Counted from the stretch's first letter, positions 32,601 to 41,673 are shown. The stretch: DNA of 64,000 nucleotides from Planotetraspora kaengkrachanensis (GCF_016862895.1 NZ_BONV01000031.1:105665-169664), one strand, 5' to 3'. Notes: generated by a model from the letters alone, not told the origin. Program-made: numbers and translations.

Positions 32601-33986
32601 TCAGGCGAGCCCGTTGCGTTCGATGACCCCCCGGTACCACAGCGCGCTGTCCTTCAGCAGGCGGCGCTGGGTGCCGAAGTCGACCCGCACGAGGCCGAAT
32701 CTCCGGTGGTACCCGTCGTGCCATTCGAAGTTGTCCAGCAACGACCACACGAGGTAGCCGCGCAGGTCGGCGCCCGCCTCGATCGCGGCGTGCGCGGCGC
32801 GCAGGTGGCCGTCCAGGTACGCCACCCGATCGGCGTCGTGCACCCGATCGCCGACGACGACGTCGTCGAAGGCCGCGCCGTTCTCTGTGACGATCAGGCC
32901 CACCTCGGGGTAGTCGTGCGAGAGCCGTACGAGCAGGGACGACAGGCCGTCGGGGCTGATCGGCCAGCCCATCGCGGTGGTCGGCTCGTCGGACCCGTCG
33001 AACCCGATGCCCTCGCCGCCGGGCCAGGCGGGGTCGGCCGGCTCACCCGGCTTCGCGATGACGTACGTGGGGTTGTAGTAGTTGATGCCCAGCAGCTCGA
33101 TCGGCTGGTGGATCACGTCCAGGTCGTCGTCGTGGATGTGCCCGAGGCCCGCACGGCGTTCCACGATCTCGAGCAGTTCTGTGGGGTGGACGCCGCGCAG
33201 CGCCGGGTCGAGGAACTGGCGGTTGAGCAGGATGTCGGCCCTGTTCGCGGCCTCGGCGTCCGCCTCCCCCGACCCGTGCGCGACGATCGGCGACAGGTTG
33301 AGCGTGAGCGCGATCTCCTCGACGCCCGCCGAACGCAGGCCCTGTGTGGACAGCCCGTGCGCGAGCAGCAGGTGGTGCGCGGCCCGCAGCGCGTCCGCGG
33401 CGTCGGTACGGCCGGGCGCGTGGACGCCGTTCCCGTACCCGAGGAAGGCCGACACCCACGGCTCGTTCAGCGTGGTCCAGGTCCGCACCCGGTCGCCCAG
33501 GCGGGCGTGCACGGCCAGCGCGTAGTCGGCGAAGCGGTAGGCCGTGTCCCGGTTGGGCCAGCCGCCGTGGTCTTCCAGGCTCTGCGGCAGGTCCCAGTGG
33601 TAGAGCGTGACGTAGGGCTCGATCCCGGCGTCCAGCAGCCGGTCGACGAGCCGGTCGTAGAAGTCCAGCCCTCGCGTGTTGGTCGGCCCGGAGCCGTCTG
33701 GCTGCACCCGCGGCCAGGAGACGGAGAAGCGGTAGACCCCGAGACCGATGTCGGCCATCAGCCGCACGTCGTCGGCGTAGCGGTGGTAGTGGTCGCAGGC
33801 CACGTCGCCGGTGTGGCCCGTGGCGACCCTGCCGGGCGTGTGCGAGAAGGTGTCCCAGATCGACGGCCCCCGGCCGTCGTCTCGTGCGGCGCCTTCGATC
33901 TGGTAGGACGCGGTGGCCGCGCCCCAGAGGAAACCATCAGGGAAGACCAGCGTCTGCCCCCGGGTCTCGACGGTGGTGATCGTCAT
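32601..33986 (-). CDS. GH1 beta-glucosidase
   Basis: A 461-residue glycoside hydrolase family 1 enzyme without a signal peptide. FLWGAATASYQIEGA is the N-terminal signature, TTLNEPWVSAFLGY carries the acid/base Glu, VTENGAAFDD the nucleophile Glu, and SLLDNFEWHDGYHRRFGLV the aglycone/sugar site. It hydrolyses imported beta-linked glucose oligosaccharides in the cytoplasm, as BglC does beside CebEFG. Its ATG overlaps the permease stop (ATGA). Confidence 0.94.
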   Translation of the reverse strand: MTITTVETRGQTLVFPDGFLWGAATASYQIEGAARDDGRGPSIWDTFSHTPGRVATGHTGDVACDHYHRYADDVRLMADIGLGVYRFSVSWPRVQPDGSGPTNTRGLDFYDRLVDRLLDAGIEPYVTLYHWDLPQSLEDHGGWPNRDTAYRFADYALAVHARLGDRVRTWTTLNEPWVSAFLGYGNGVHAPGRTDAADALRAAHHLLLAHGLSTQGLRSAGVEEIALTLNLSPIVAHGSGEADAEAANRADILLNRQFLDPALRGVHPTELLEIVERRAGLGHIHDDDLDVIHQPIELLGINYYNPTYVIAKPGEPADPAWPGGEGIGFDGSDEPTTAMGWPISPDGLSSLLVRLSHDYPEVGLIVTENGAAFDDVVVGDRVHDADRVAYLDGHLRAAHAAIEAGADLRGYLVWSLLDNFEWHDGYHRRFGLVRVDFGTQRRLLKDSALWYRGVIERNGLA

Positions 33987-34816
33987 CCCTTGACAGCTCC
34001 TTGCATGATGCCTCCGATGATCTGCTTGCCGAGCAGGGCGAAAACGATGACGAGCGGCAGGGTGCCGAGTGTCGTGCCGGTGAGGCTCAGCGCGTAGTCG
34101 CTGACGTACCCCGCGGCCAGCGTGGACAGGGCCACCTGGACGGTGGGGTTCTCCGGGGTGAGCACGACCAGCGGCCAGAAGTAGTCGTTCCACGCCGACA
34201 TGAACGTCAGCATGCCGAGGACGGCCGCCGCGGGGCGGGCGACCGGCAGCACCACGTGCCAGAACAGCCCCCAGGTCGTGCAGCCGTCGACCCGGCCCGC
34301 CTCGAGCAGTTCGGTCGGCAGCGCCCGGGAGAGGAACTGCGTCATGAAGAACACGCCGAACGCGTTGACCAGGGCGGGGACGACGAGCGCGTACATCGAT
34401 CCCGTCCATTCCAGCTTCACCATGATCAGGTAGAGCGGGATGATGCCGAGCTGCGTGGGGACCATCATCGTGGCCACGGTGATCAGCAGGAGCGCGTTGC
34501 GGCCCCGGAACCGCAGCTTGGCGAAGGCGAACCCGGCGAGCGTGGAGAAGAACATGACCGCGATCGCGATCGAACCCGCGACCAGGACGGAGTTCAGCAA
34601 CGCCAGCGCGAACGGAACGGTGTCGAAGACGCGTGCCACGTTGGCGAAGAAGTTGCCCCCGGGCCACAGCGGCGGCGGCACGTCGGCCAGTGCCGAGTTG
34701 TCGCGGGAGGCGACGACCAGGCTGTAGTAGAGCGGAAGCGCCGAGAAGAAGACCAGGGCGATCAGCGTGAGATAGGTGAGCGTACGGGTCCTGCCCGCAC
34801 CCAGCCGCGCAATCAC
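33983..34816 (-). CDS. Oligosaccharide ABC transporter permease (CebG-like)
   Basis: A 277-residue permease with six membrane helices. The EAA loop is LPTELLEAGRVDGCTTWGLF (Gly replaces the usual Ala after EA) and the N-terminal helix is LTLIALVFFSALPLYYSL. Overlaps both neighbours by four bases. Acts with the CebF- and CebE-like proteins, with the ATPase presumably a shared MsiK elsewhere. Confidence 0.9.
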   Translation of the reverse strand: MIARLGAGRTRTLTYLTLIALVFFSALPLYYSLVVASRDNSALADVPPPLWPGGNFFANVARVFDTVPFALALLNSVLVAGSIAIAVMFFSTLAGFAFAKLRFRGRNALLLITVATMMVPTQLGIIPLYLIMVKLEWTGSMYALVVPALVNAFGVFFMTQFLSRALPTELLEAGRVDGCTTWGLFWHVVLPVARPAAAVLGMLTFMSAWNDYFWPLVVLTPENPTVQVALSTLAAGYVSDYALSLTGTTLGTLPLVIVFALLGKQIIGGIMQGAVKG

Positions 34817-35772
34817 GTCAGGTTCCCTCCGGAGCGGCGGGTGAGCAGGTAGTTGACGCCGGCGGCGATGACGATGAAGACGAACATCATCCAGGAGATC
34901 GCCGAGGCGTAGCCGAAGTCGAGCTTCGCGAAGTTCTCGTAGATGAACAGCGAGAGCGTCTGGTACTGGCGGTCGGGACCGCCGGTCGGGCTGTAGGTGC
35001 CGAACAGCAGCGGCTCAGCCACGACCTGCATCGCCCCGATGGTCGAGGTGATGACCACGAACACGATCGTGGGCTTGATCATCGGTATGGTGATCTTCCT
35101 GAGCTGGGTGAACCCGGAGGCGCCGTCGATGGTGGCGGCCTCGTAGAGCTCGCGCGGCACCGCCTGCATGGCCGCGAGGAAGATCAGAGCGTTGTAGCCG
35201 GTCCAGCGCCACATGATCATGGTGGAGATGGCCACGTGGGAGCTCGCGGTCCCGGCGTTCCAGTCGATGGCGCCGACGCCGAACCACGACAGCACCCAGT
35301 TGATCAGCCCGAAGTCCCGGCCGAAGAGCTGGCTGAAGATGACGACGACGGCGACGACGCTGGTGACGTTCGGCAGCAGCAGCGTGACCCGGAAGAGCGT
35401 CTGGGCGCGGAGCGGGCGGTTCAGCAGGTGCGCCAGCCAGATCGCCAGCAGCAACTGCGGAACCGTCGAGATAAGCCCGATGGACACGGTGTTGAAGGTC
35501 GCGTTCCAGAAGTACTCGTCGCCGAGGAGGAAGGCGAAGTTGTCCAGGCCGACGAACTCGTGGACGTCGGAGAGCAGCGTCCACTCGTGCAGGCTCACCC
35601 AGGCCGTGTAGACCAGGGGGAACAGCCCGAACGCGCAGAACAGCAGCAGGAACGGCGTCACGTACGCGTACGGCGAGGCCTTGACGTCGAGCCGGTGAAC
35701 GAGTTGCCGGCTGAACCGTTCGGACCTGTGGCGCGGGGCCACCGCCGGACGGTCGGGGGCGCGGGTGGCCAC
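34813..35772 (-). CDS. Oligosaccharide ABC transporter permease (CebF-like)
   Basis: A 319-residue permease. After a basic, 35-residue cytoplasmic head come six helices (PFLLLFCAFGLFPLVYTAW first) and the EAA loop VPRELYEAATIDGASGF. GTG 35772 was chosen for the GAGAGGAC seven bases before it; the frame continues upstream into the intergenic region. Follows the binding-protein gene by 75 bases. Confidence 0.9.
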   Translation of the reverse strand: MATRAPDRPAVAPRHRSERFSRQLVHRLDVKASPYAYVTPFLLLFCAFGLFPLVYTAWVSLHEWTLLSDVHEFVGLDNFAFLLGDEYFWNATFNTVSIGLISTVPQLLLAIWLAHLLNRPLRAQTLFRVTLLLPNVTSVVAVVVIFSQLFGRDFGLINWVLSWFGVGAIDWNAGTASSHVAISTMIMWRWTGYNALIFLAAMQAVPRELYEAATIDGASGFTQLRKITIPMIKPTIVFVVITSTIGAMQVVAEPLLFGTYSPTGGPDRQYQTLSLFIYENFAKLDFGYASAISWMMFVFIVIAAGVNYLLTRRSGGNLT

Positions 35773-35847
35773 AGCGGTGTCCTCTCTTGGTTCGTGAGAT
35801 CGTTGGGGTGGCCGGCTCGCTTGGCCCGAGCCGGCCACCCTGGCGAA

Positions 35848-37140
35848 CTACTTGATCCGGTCGAGGTCCTGCAGAGCCTGCTGCCACGCCGCTTCGGGAT
35901 CCTGCTTGCCCTGTTCGACGCGTTGCAGGGCGTTGCCGAACGCGGTGAGCACGTCACCGGCCTTCGGCCCCACGTGCTGCGGCTTCAGCGCCTTGGCGGC
36001 GTCGGTGAAGATCTTGCCGGTCGGCGCGTTGTTGAAGAACGGGTTGGTGAAGCCCGTGATCGCCGGGTCGTCGTACAGCGAGGGGATCGACGGCAGGGCG
36101 CCCGCGTCGGTGAAGAGCTTGAGCTGATTCGCCTTGCTGGTGAGCAGGTCGATCAGCGCAGCGGCCTCCTTGGGGTGCTTGCCCTGCTTCGGCGCCATGA
36201 GGTGGGTCCCACCCTGGTTGCCGCCGCCACCGCCGGGCACGGCCGCGACGTCCCACTTGCCGGAGGTGGTCGGGGCCGCGTCCTTGATGCTGCCGGTCTT
36301 CCACGACGGGCAGACGATCGTGGCGAAGGAGCCCTTGGTCAGGCCGGTGTTCCACGGCGGGCTGAAGGCGGCCAGCTTGGCGGACTCGTCCGCCTGCAGC
36401 ATCTGGACCGACAGGTCCCAGGCCTTCTTCACGTCGGGGTTGGTCCCGGCCACGAGGTTGTTCTGCGCGTCGTAGAAGCCGACGGGGGCCTGGTCGACCA
36501 TGGCGCGGAAGTTCTCGCCCGGTCCGTCGAACCACTTGGCGTTCTTCACCTTGGCGGCCATGAACTGCTGGCCGACCTTCGAGTAGTCCTCCCACGTGGG
36601 CCAGAGCTTGGAGACCTCGTCGCGATCGGTCGGCAGGCCCGCCGCCTTGAACAGGTCGGTGCGGTAGCACATGGCGGTGCCGCCGATGTCGGTGCCGAGG
36701 CCCAGCAGCTTGCCGTCGGGCGACAGTCCCTGCTGCCACTTCCAGTCCAGGTAGTCGGCCTGCCTGTTAGTCAGCCCGTAGTCGCCGAGGTTGTAGAACT
36801 TGTCGGCGAGCGGGGTGAACGTGGCGATGTAGCCGGCCTCGACGGCCACCACGTCAGCGGCGCCCGCGCCGGTCGCGAGCTGCGTGGTGAGGTTCTTGTG
36901 GTGATCATTGAACTGCGCCCGACGCTCGACGATCTCGACGTTCGGGTGGGTCTTCTTGAACTCCTCGTACAGCGGCGCGAAGTGGAAGTCGCTGAACAGT
37001 CCAACGGTGAGCTTGATCTTCTCGGCCGGCTGACCGGAGGCCGCCGGTTCTCCCGAGCCGCCTCCACAGGCGGCCACGCTTACGGCCAGTAAAGCTGCGG
37101 CGAGCATCGGGGCGATGCGTCCGGGGCGAAGCTTGCCCAT
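35848..37140 (-). CDS. Oligosaccharide-binding lipoprotein (CebE-like)
   Basis: A 430-residue ABC-type family 1 binding protein. The signal sequence MLAAALLAVSVAACGGGSG ends in a lipobox with Cys about residue 25. The two-lobed domain shows LTVGLFSDFHFAPLYEEFKK at the start and GTHLMAPKQGKHPKEAAALI near the end. First gene of the operon; its promoter region carries three LacI-type palindromes. Substrate by context: cellobiose, laminaribiose or related beta-glucan fragments. Confidence 0.88.
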   Translation of the reverse strand: MGKLRPGRIAPMLAAALLAVSVAACGGGSGEPAASGQPAEKIKLTVGLFSDFHFAPLYEEFKKTHPNVEIVERRAQFNDHHKNLTTQLATGAGAADVVAVEAGYIATFTPLADKFYNLGDYGLTNRQADYLDWKWQQGLSPDGKLLGLGTDIGGTAMCYRTDLFKAAGLPTDRDEVSKLWPTWEDYSKVGQQFMAAKVKNAKWFDGPGENFRAMVDQAPVGFYDAQNNLVAGTNPDVKKAWDLSVQMLQADESAKLAAFSPPWNTGLTKGSFATIVCPSWKTGSIKDAAPTTSGKWDVAAVPGGGGGNQGGTHLMAPKQGKHPKEAAALIDLLTSKANQLKLFTDAGALPSIPSLYDDPAITGFTNPFFNNAPTGKIFTDAAKALKPQHVGPKAGDVLTAFGNALQRVEQGKQDPEAAWQQALQDLDRIK

Positions 37141-37175
37141 AGAACCCTCCTTGGGCCCCGCAGTGATCTTTTAGA

Positions 37176-37187
37176 GAGAGCGCTCCC
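37176..37187. promoter_or_regulatory. LacI-type operator, site 1
   Basis: GAGAGCGCTCCC, with a perfect central GAGCGCTC, 36 bases upstream of the leftward binding-protein gene. Similar to the Streptomyces CebR box (TGGGAGCGCTCCCA). Confidence 0.75.
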
Positions 37188-37347
37188 CCACACCGTGGAT
37201 TCCGGCGGCATTTCGTGTCAAGGGCCCCACCGTAACAATGGTCGATACCTGCGGAACGGCGGCCGCATCGAATCCGGAGAGCGGTTTCTTGGCGTTTGCA
37301 TTGTCTGCGCAGTTCAGAGGCGCGATATGCGGCCACTTTCGATCGGG

Positions 37348-37361
37348 AGAGAGCGCTCTCT
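37348..37361. promoter_or_regulatory. LacI-type operator, site 2
   Basis: AGAGAGCGCTCTCT is a perfect 14-bp palindrome midway between the divergent binding-protein and GH16 genes. Confidence 0.8.
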
Positions 37362-37458
37362 AGTTGTAACTTGAAGGATATTTCGGGTGTGCGCTGCGTT
37401 TCGGTTCGGTTAACAGGGTTCTTGACAGCTCTTCCTAACAGGTAGGACGCTCAGCTCC

Positions 37459-37470
37459 GGGAGCGCTCCC
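37459..37470. promoter_or_regulatory. LacI-type operator, site 3
   Basis: GGGAGCGCTCCC is a perfect 12-bp palindrome and matches the core of the CebR box. It ends 30 bases before the GTG of the GH16 gene, so repressor binding there would block its transcription. Together with sites 1 and 2 it fills the 359-bp intergenic region, where I see no gene. Confidence 0.82.
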
Positions 37471-37499
37471 TGAACCCCCGCCCGCCAAGGAGACCCCCC

Positions 37500-39668
37500 G
37501 TGAGTCCATCCCGCAGCCCAAGCCGTCACCGTCTGGGCTTACTGGTCGCAACGGCGATCGCCCTCATCACGTCCTGCTTCGTCCTGGTCCCCGCCGCAGC
37601 GGCCGACACCCTCATCTCGCAGGGGAGGACGGTCACCGCCTCCTCGGTGGAGAACGCGGCCTTCCCCGCCTCCAACGTCGTCGACGGCAGTCTGACCACC
37701 CGATGGTCGAGCGCGTTCAGCGATCCCCAGTGGATCCAGATCGACCTCGGCTCCGTCCAGACCGTCAGCCAGGTCGTGCTCAACTGGGAGACCGCCTACG
37801 CCAGGGCCTTCCAGATCCAGACCTCGGCCGACGGCACGAACTGGACCACCGTCTACTCCACCACCACGGGGACGGGCGGCGACCAGACGCTCGCCGTGAC
37901 CGGCAGCGGCCGCTACGTCCGCATGTACGGCACGCAACGCGCCCTCCCCTACGGCTACTCGCTGCTCGAGTTCCAGGTGTTCGGCCCCGGCGGCACCACT
38001 CCGGGCTGCGGCACGGCGGACGCCGCACGCGGCCGCCCCGCCACCGCCTCCTCCGCGGAGACCACCGTCTTCCCGGCGGCCAACGCCGTCGACGGCGACG
38101 GGGGAACCCGCTGGGCCAGTGCGTTCAGCGACCCGCAGTGGATCCAGGTCGACCTCGGATCCGCCCAGCAGATCTGCGGCGTCACGCTCACCTGGGAGGC
38201 TGCGTACGCCAGGGCCTTCCAGATCCAGGTGTCCTCCAACGGCACGAGCTGGACGACCGTCTACTCCACCACGACCGGCACAGGGGGGACCCAGGCCCTC
38301 GACGTGAGCGGAACCGGCCGATACGTCCGCATGTACGGCACGCAACGCGCCACGGCCTTCGGCTACTCGCTGTTCACGTTCTCGGTCCGCACCGGTTCCG
38401 GCACCACGCCGACGCCGACCCCCACACCGACTCCCACCCCCACACCGACCCCGCCCGACACGGGCGGCGACAAACTCCTGTCGTACGGCAGGCCCGGCGT
38501 GGCCTCGAGCTCCCAGAGCGACGTGAACTGCTACGAGTGCACCCCGGCCCGCGCGTTCGACCGTGACCCGGCCAGCCGCTGGGCGACGAGCAGCACCACC
38601 GGCTGGGTCGACCCCGGCTGGATCTACGTCGACCTCGGCGCGACCGCGCAGATCCACAAGGTCGTGCTCCAGTGGGACCCGGCCTACGCCAGGGCGTTCC
38701 AGATCCAGACGTCGCCGGACGCCGCCAACTGGACCCCCATCTACAGCACGACCATGGGCACCGGGTTCAAGCAGACCCTGACCGTCAACGGCACCGGCCG
38801 ATACGTCCGCATGTACGGCACGCAACGCGCCACGGCCTACGGCTACTCCCTGTGGGAGTTCCAGGTATGGGGCACCGGCGGAGCGCCCATCACCCCGCCC
38901 CCACTGCCCTCCGACCCGCGCACCCCGCCGCAGCTGGTGTGGAGCGACGAGTTCAACGGCCCGGCCGGCGGCAAGCCCGACCCGGCCAAGTGGACCATCG
39001 ACACCGGCACCGGCCCGAACAACGAGCTCGAGTACTACACGAACAACAACAACGCCTCCATGGACGGCAACGGCAGCCTCGTCATGGAGGCCCGCAGGGA
39101 GACGACCGCGGGCTCGGCCTGCCCCGGCGGGCCCTGCCAGTACACCTCCCACCGGATGAACACCGGCAACAAGTTCCACTTCACCTACGGCCGGGTGGAG
39201 GCCCGGGTCAAGGTGCCCAAGGGCAACGGCTTCTGGCCGGCGTTCTGGATGATGGGCGCGGACTTCCTGACCGGACGGCCCTGGCCGTACAACGGCGAGG
39301 TCGACATCATGGAGATCCTCGGCAAGGACACCAGGACGGCCTACTCCACGATCCACGCGCCCGCCTACAACGGCGGCGGCGGGATCGGCTCGCCGTACAC
39401 GCTCCCGGGGAACGCGGACTTCTCCGCCGACTTCCACGTGTGGGCCGCCAACTGGGACAGCAAGGGCATCGTCTACACGCTCGACGGCCAGACGGTGTTC
39501 ACGCTCAGCAAGGACCAGGTGGAGGCGACCAGGGGGCCGTGGGTGTACGACCACCCGTTCTACCTCATCCTCAACCTCGCGGTGGGCGGCGACTGGCCGG
39601 GCCCGCCGGACGCGAGCACGCCGTTCCCGTCTCGGATGCTCGTCGACTACGTGCGCGTCTACCAGTGA
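37500..39668 (+). CDS. Secreted GH16 beta-glucanase with three discoidin (F5/8C) domains
   Basis: A 722-residue exported enzyme. After a signal peptide (to about residue 35, PAAAA) come two discoidin-like galactose/glucan-binding modules (about 37-160 and 170-300), a (TP)n linker (about 302-322), a third module (about 325-460) and a C-terminal GH16 domain (about 470-722). The catalytic signature is GEVDIMEILG (about 599-608), the nucleophile and acid/base Glu of the bulged EIDIME type. Likely endo-beta-1,3- or mixed-linkage glucanase feeding the adjacent importer. GTG start with AAGGAG seven bases upstream. The modules are very alike at DNA level. Confidence 0.92.
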   Translation: MSPSRSPSRHRLGLLVATAIALITSCFVLVPAAAADTLISQGRTVTASSVENAAFPASNVVDGSLTTRWSSAFSDPQWIQIDLGSVQTVSQVVLNWETAYARAFQIQTSADGTNWTTVYSTTTGTGGDQTLAVTGSGRYVRMYGTQRALPYGYSLLEFQVFGPGGTTPGCGTADAARGRPATASSAETTVFPAANAVDGDGGTRWASAFSDPQWIQVDLGSAQQICGVTLTWEAAYARAFQIQVSSNGTSWTTVYSTTTGTGGTQALDVSGTGRYVRMYGTQRATAFGYSLFTFSVRTGSGTTPTPTPTPTPTPTPTPPDTGGDKLLSYGRPGVASSSQSDVNCYECTPARAFDRDPASRWATSSTTGWVDPGWIYVDLGATAQIHKVVLQWDPAYARAFQIQTSPDAANWTPIYSTTMGTGFKQTLTVNGTGRYVRMYGTQRATAYGYSLWEFQVWGTGGAPITPPPLPSDPRTPPQLVWSDEFNGPAGGKPDPAKWTIDTGTGPNNELEYYTNNNNASMDGNGSLVMEARRETTAGSACPGGPCQYTSHRMNTGNKFHFTYGRVEARVKVPKGNGFWPAFWMMGADFLTGRPWPYNGEVDIMEILGKDTRTAYSTIHAPAYNGGGGIGSPYTLPGNADFSADFHVWAANWDSKGIVYTLDGQTVFTLSKDQVEATRGPWVYDHPFYLILNLAVGGDWPGPPDASTPFPSRMLVDYVRVYQ

Positions 39669-39689
39669 TCCAGCGCTGACTCACGCACC

Positions 39690-39717
39690 GATCACCCACT
39701 GATCACCCACTGATCAG
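39690..39717. repeat. 11-bp tandem repeat after the GH16 gene
   Basis: GATCACCCACT occurs at 39690-39700 and 39701-39711, followed by a partial third copy to 39717. It lies 21 bases past the stop codon. Confidence 0.65.
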
Positions 39718-39719
39718 CC

Positions 39720-39747
39720 GGTGGCCCGGGAACTCTCCCGGGCCACC
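39720..39747 (+). terminator. Hairpin terminator after the GH16 gene
   Basis: GGTGGCCCGGGA (39720-39731) pairs perfectly with 39736-39747 around the loop ACTC. It separates the GH16 gene from the following secreted-protein gene. Confidence 0.75.
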
Positions 39748-39773
39748 CACCCCCCACCCCCTGGAGTCCCGTC

Positions 39774-41087
39774 ATGTCACCACCCAGCCCTGTTCCCCGG
39801 CATGTTCCCCGGCACGTCCCCCGCCTGAGGCTGACGGCGGTCGCCGCCGCCCTGTTCGCACTCCTCGGCGCCTCCGCGGTGTTCCTTCCGCGTGCCGAGG
39901 CGGCCGCGCCCCCGCTCTCGCAGGGGCACCCCGTCACCGCCTCCTCTGTGGAGAACGCGGGCGCTCCCGCCTCCTCGGCGGTCGACGGCAACCTGGGCAC
40001 CCGCTGGTCCAGCGCGTTCGCCGATCCGCAGTGGCTGCAGGTCGACCTGGGCGCGACCGCCACCGTCAACCAGGTCGTGCTCAACTGGGAGACGGCCTAC
40101 GCCACCGCCTTCCAGATCCAGACCTCCGCCAACGGCACGAGCTGGACCACCGTCTACTCCACCACCACGGCGACCGGCGGCGACCAGACCCTCAACGTCG
40201 CGGGCAGCGGCCGCTACGTCCGGCTGTACACCACCAAACGCGCCACCCAGTACGGCGTCTCCCTGTGGGAGTTCCAGGTCTTCGGCAGCGGGGGCACGAC
40301 GCCACCGCCGACCGGGGGCGGCGGGAACATCGTGCGCGTCGCGGAATTCCTCGCCGACTGCCCGTTCAGCCATCGGCTCCCCGACGATCCGATCATCTAT
40401 CCGGGGCTGCCCGGCGCCTCCCACATGCACAGCTTCTTCGGGAGCACCACGACCAACGCGAGCTCGACCCTGACGAGCCTGCAGAACGCGAACAGCAACT
40501 GCAACCCGGCCGTGGACAAGTCCGCCTACTGGGTGCCGACCCTGTACAAGGACGACGTGCCGGTCGAGCCGGTCATCACGACGTTCTACTACCTGGGCGA
40601 AGGCGTCCGCGACGACATCATCGCGCAGACGCGGCCCATGCCCCTGGGCCTGCGCATCGTGGCCGGCAACGCCAAGGCCACCGCGCCGGACGCCACGACC
40701 ATCTCCCGCTGGTCGTGCCTGCACGCCGGTCAGGTGAACCCCGGGAAGGACTTCGTCAACTGCCCGGCGGGCACGATGCTGGAGTCCTACCTCGACTTCC
40801 CGCAGTGCTGGAACGGCCGCGACCTCGACTCGGCCGATCACAAGAGCCACATGGCGTACCCGGTGAACGGACAGTGCCCGGCGACCCACCCGGTACCGGT
40901 GCCGAAGTTGCGCCAGGTCCTGCGCTACCCCGTCAACGGCGACCCGTCGCACTTCCGGCTCGCGTCGGGGGCCGGCTTCACCATGCACGGCGACTTCTTC
41001 AACGCCTGGCCCGAGGCGGAGATGGCCCGCCGCGTCGACGACTGCATCCGTCCCATCATCAAGTGCGGTGCGGACGGCCACCCTTGA
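39774..41087 (+). CDS. Secreted discoidin-DUF1996 protein
   Basis: A 437-residue exported protein: signal peptide (to about residue 43, PRAEAAA), one discoidin/F5-8C module (about 45-175) very close to the GH16 modules, a Gly/Pro linker, then DUF1996 (about 185-420). DUF1996 is recognised by GASHMHSFFGSTTTNASSTL, SAYWVPTLY and the closing GFTMHGDFFNAWPEAEM. DUF1996 has no assigned activity; it is common in fungal and actinomycete secreted proteins acting near polysaccharides. It may be a binding or degradative partner of the glucanase. ATG 39774 has GGAG eight bases upstream. Confidence 0.88.
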   Translation: MSPPSPVPRHVPRHVPRLRLTAVAAALFALLGASAVFLPRAEAAAPPLSQGHPVTASSVENAGAPASSAVDGNLGTRWSSAFADPQWLQVDLGATATVNQVVLNWETAYATAFQIQTSANGTSWTTVYSTTTATGGDQTLNVAGSGRYVRLYTTKRATQYGVSLWEFQVFGSGGTTPPPTGGGGNIVRVAEFLADCPFSHRLPDDPIIYPGLPGASHMHSFFGSTTTNASSTLTSLQNANSNCNPAVDKSAYWVPTLYKDDVPVEPVITTFYYLGEGVRDDIIAQTRPMPLGLRIVAGNAKATAPDATTISRWSCLHAGQVNPGKDFVNCPAGTMLESYLDFPQCWNGRDLDSADHKSHMAYPVNGQCPATHPVPVPKLRQVLRYPVNGDPSHFRLASGAGFTMHGDFFNAWPEAEMARRVDDCIRPIIKCGADGHP

Positions 41088-41124
41088 CAGGGCCTTGACC
41101 GCCCCCGGCGGCGGTCACCGAACC

Positions 41125-41163
41125 CCTCGGGGCGGGACCCGGATCGCGGGCCCCGCCCCGAGG
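41125..41163. terminator. Bidirectional hairpin terminator
   Basis: CCTCGGGGCGGG (41125-41136) pairs with CCCGCCCCGAGG (41152-41163) between the convergent DUF1996 and YCII genes. Confidence 0.75.
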
Positions 41164-41171
41164 CGCGGTCG

Positions 41172-41534
41172 TCACATCTCCGTTCCGCCCTGGTTCATGA
41201 GAGGCCGCACCTCCATGGCGCCGAACTTGGCGTCGGGCCAGCGCATGGCGATCTCGGTGGCGCGCTCCACGCTGTCGCAGTCCACCATCAGATAACCGGC
41301 CAGATGTTCCTTCGACTCCAGGAACGGGCCGTCGGTGACGGCCGGGACCCCGTCCCGCGGGCGAACGGTCCTGGTGTTCGACGGGTCGGCCAACGCCTCA
41401 CCACCGACCAGCTCACCCGACTCGGTGAGCTCCCGCATGATGGTGTCGACCTCCGCGAACAGCTCGTCGCGCTCGCTCTCGCGCAGGTCCTCCAGAAAGC
41501 CCGGACGGTTGTAGATCAGCAGCATGTACTTCAT
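41172..41534 (-). CDS. YCII/DGPF-family protein
   Basis: A 120-residue small alpha/beta barrel protein. MKYMLLIYN opens it, with VTDGPFLESKEHLAGYLMVD holding the DGPF signature and MNQGG at the end. Such proteins often neighbour ECF sigma factors; none is here. Function unknown. ATG 41534 has AAGGGAG five bases before it. Confidence 0.88.
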   Translation of the reverse strand: MKYMLLIYNRPGFLEDLRESERDELFAEVDTIMRELTESGELVGGEALADPSNTRTVRPRDGVPAVTDGPFLESKEHLAGYLMVDCDSVERATEIAMRWPDAKFGAMEVRPLMNQGGTEM

Positions 41535-41673
41535 GGTCTCCCTTTCACCGTGCGGCGCCGTGCGCGGCGCGTTCACCGGTACGTCGGAGCGGGCGGCGTG
41601 TCCTCGACATCCGCCTCCGGGAATTCTCGGACGACGTACTCGATTATTCCGATGGTTTTGGTAGGATTTCCCG

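Noticed and set aside
35236..37092. Long plus-strand open frame across the binding-protein and permease genes
   Set aside because: It spans two real minus-strand genes and their spacer and has no domain content.
38402..38460. (Thr-Pro)n repeat as a possible regulatory microsatellite
   Set aside because: It is an ordinary interdomain linker in an exported glycosidase, as common in actinomycete enzymes.
37539..39554. Very long open frame on the minus strand opposite the GH16 gene
   Set aside because: It is the mirror of a GC-biased coding frame; its translation is Val/Gly/Arg-rich without any domain, while the plus frame has a signal peptide, discoidin modules and GH16.
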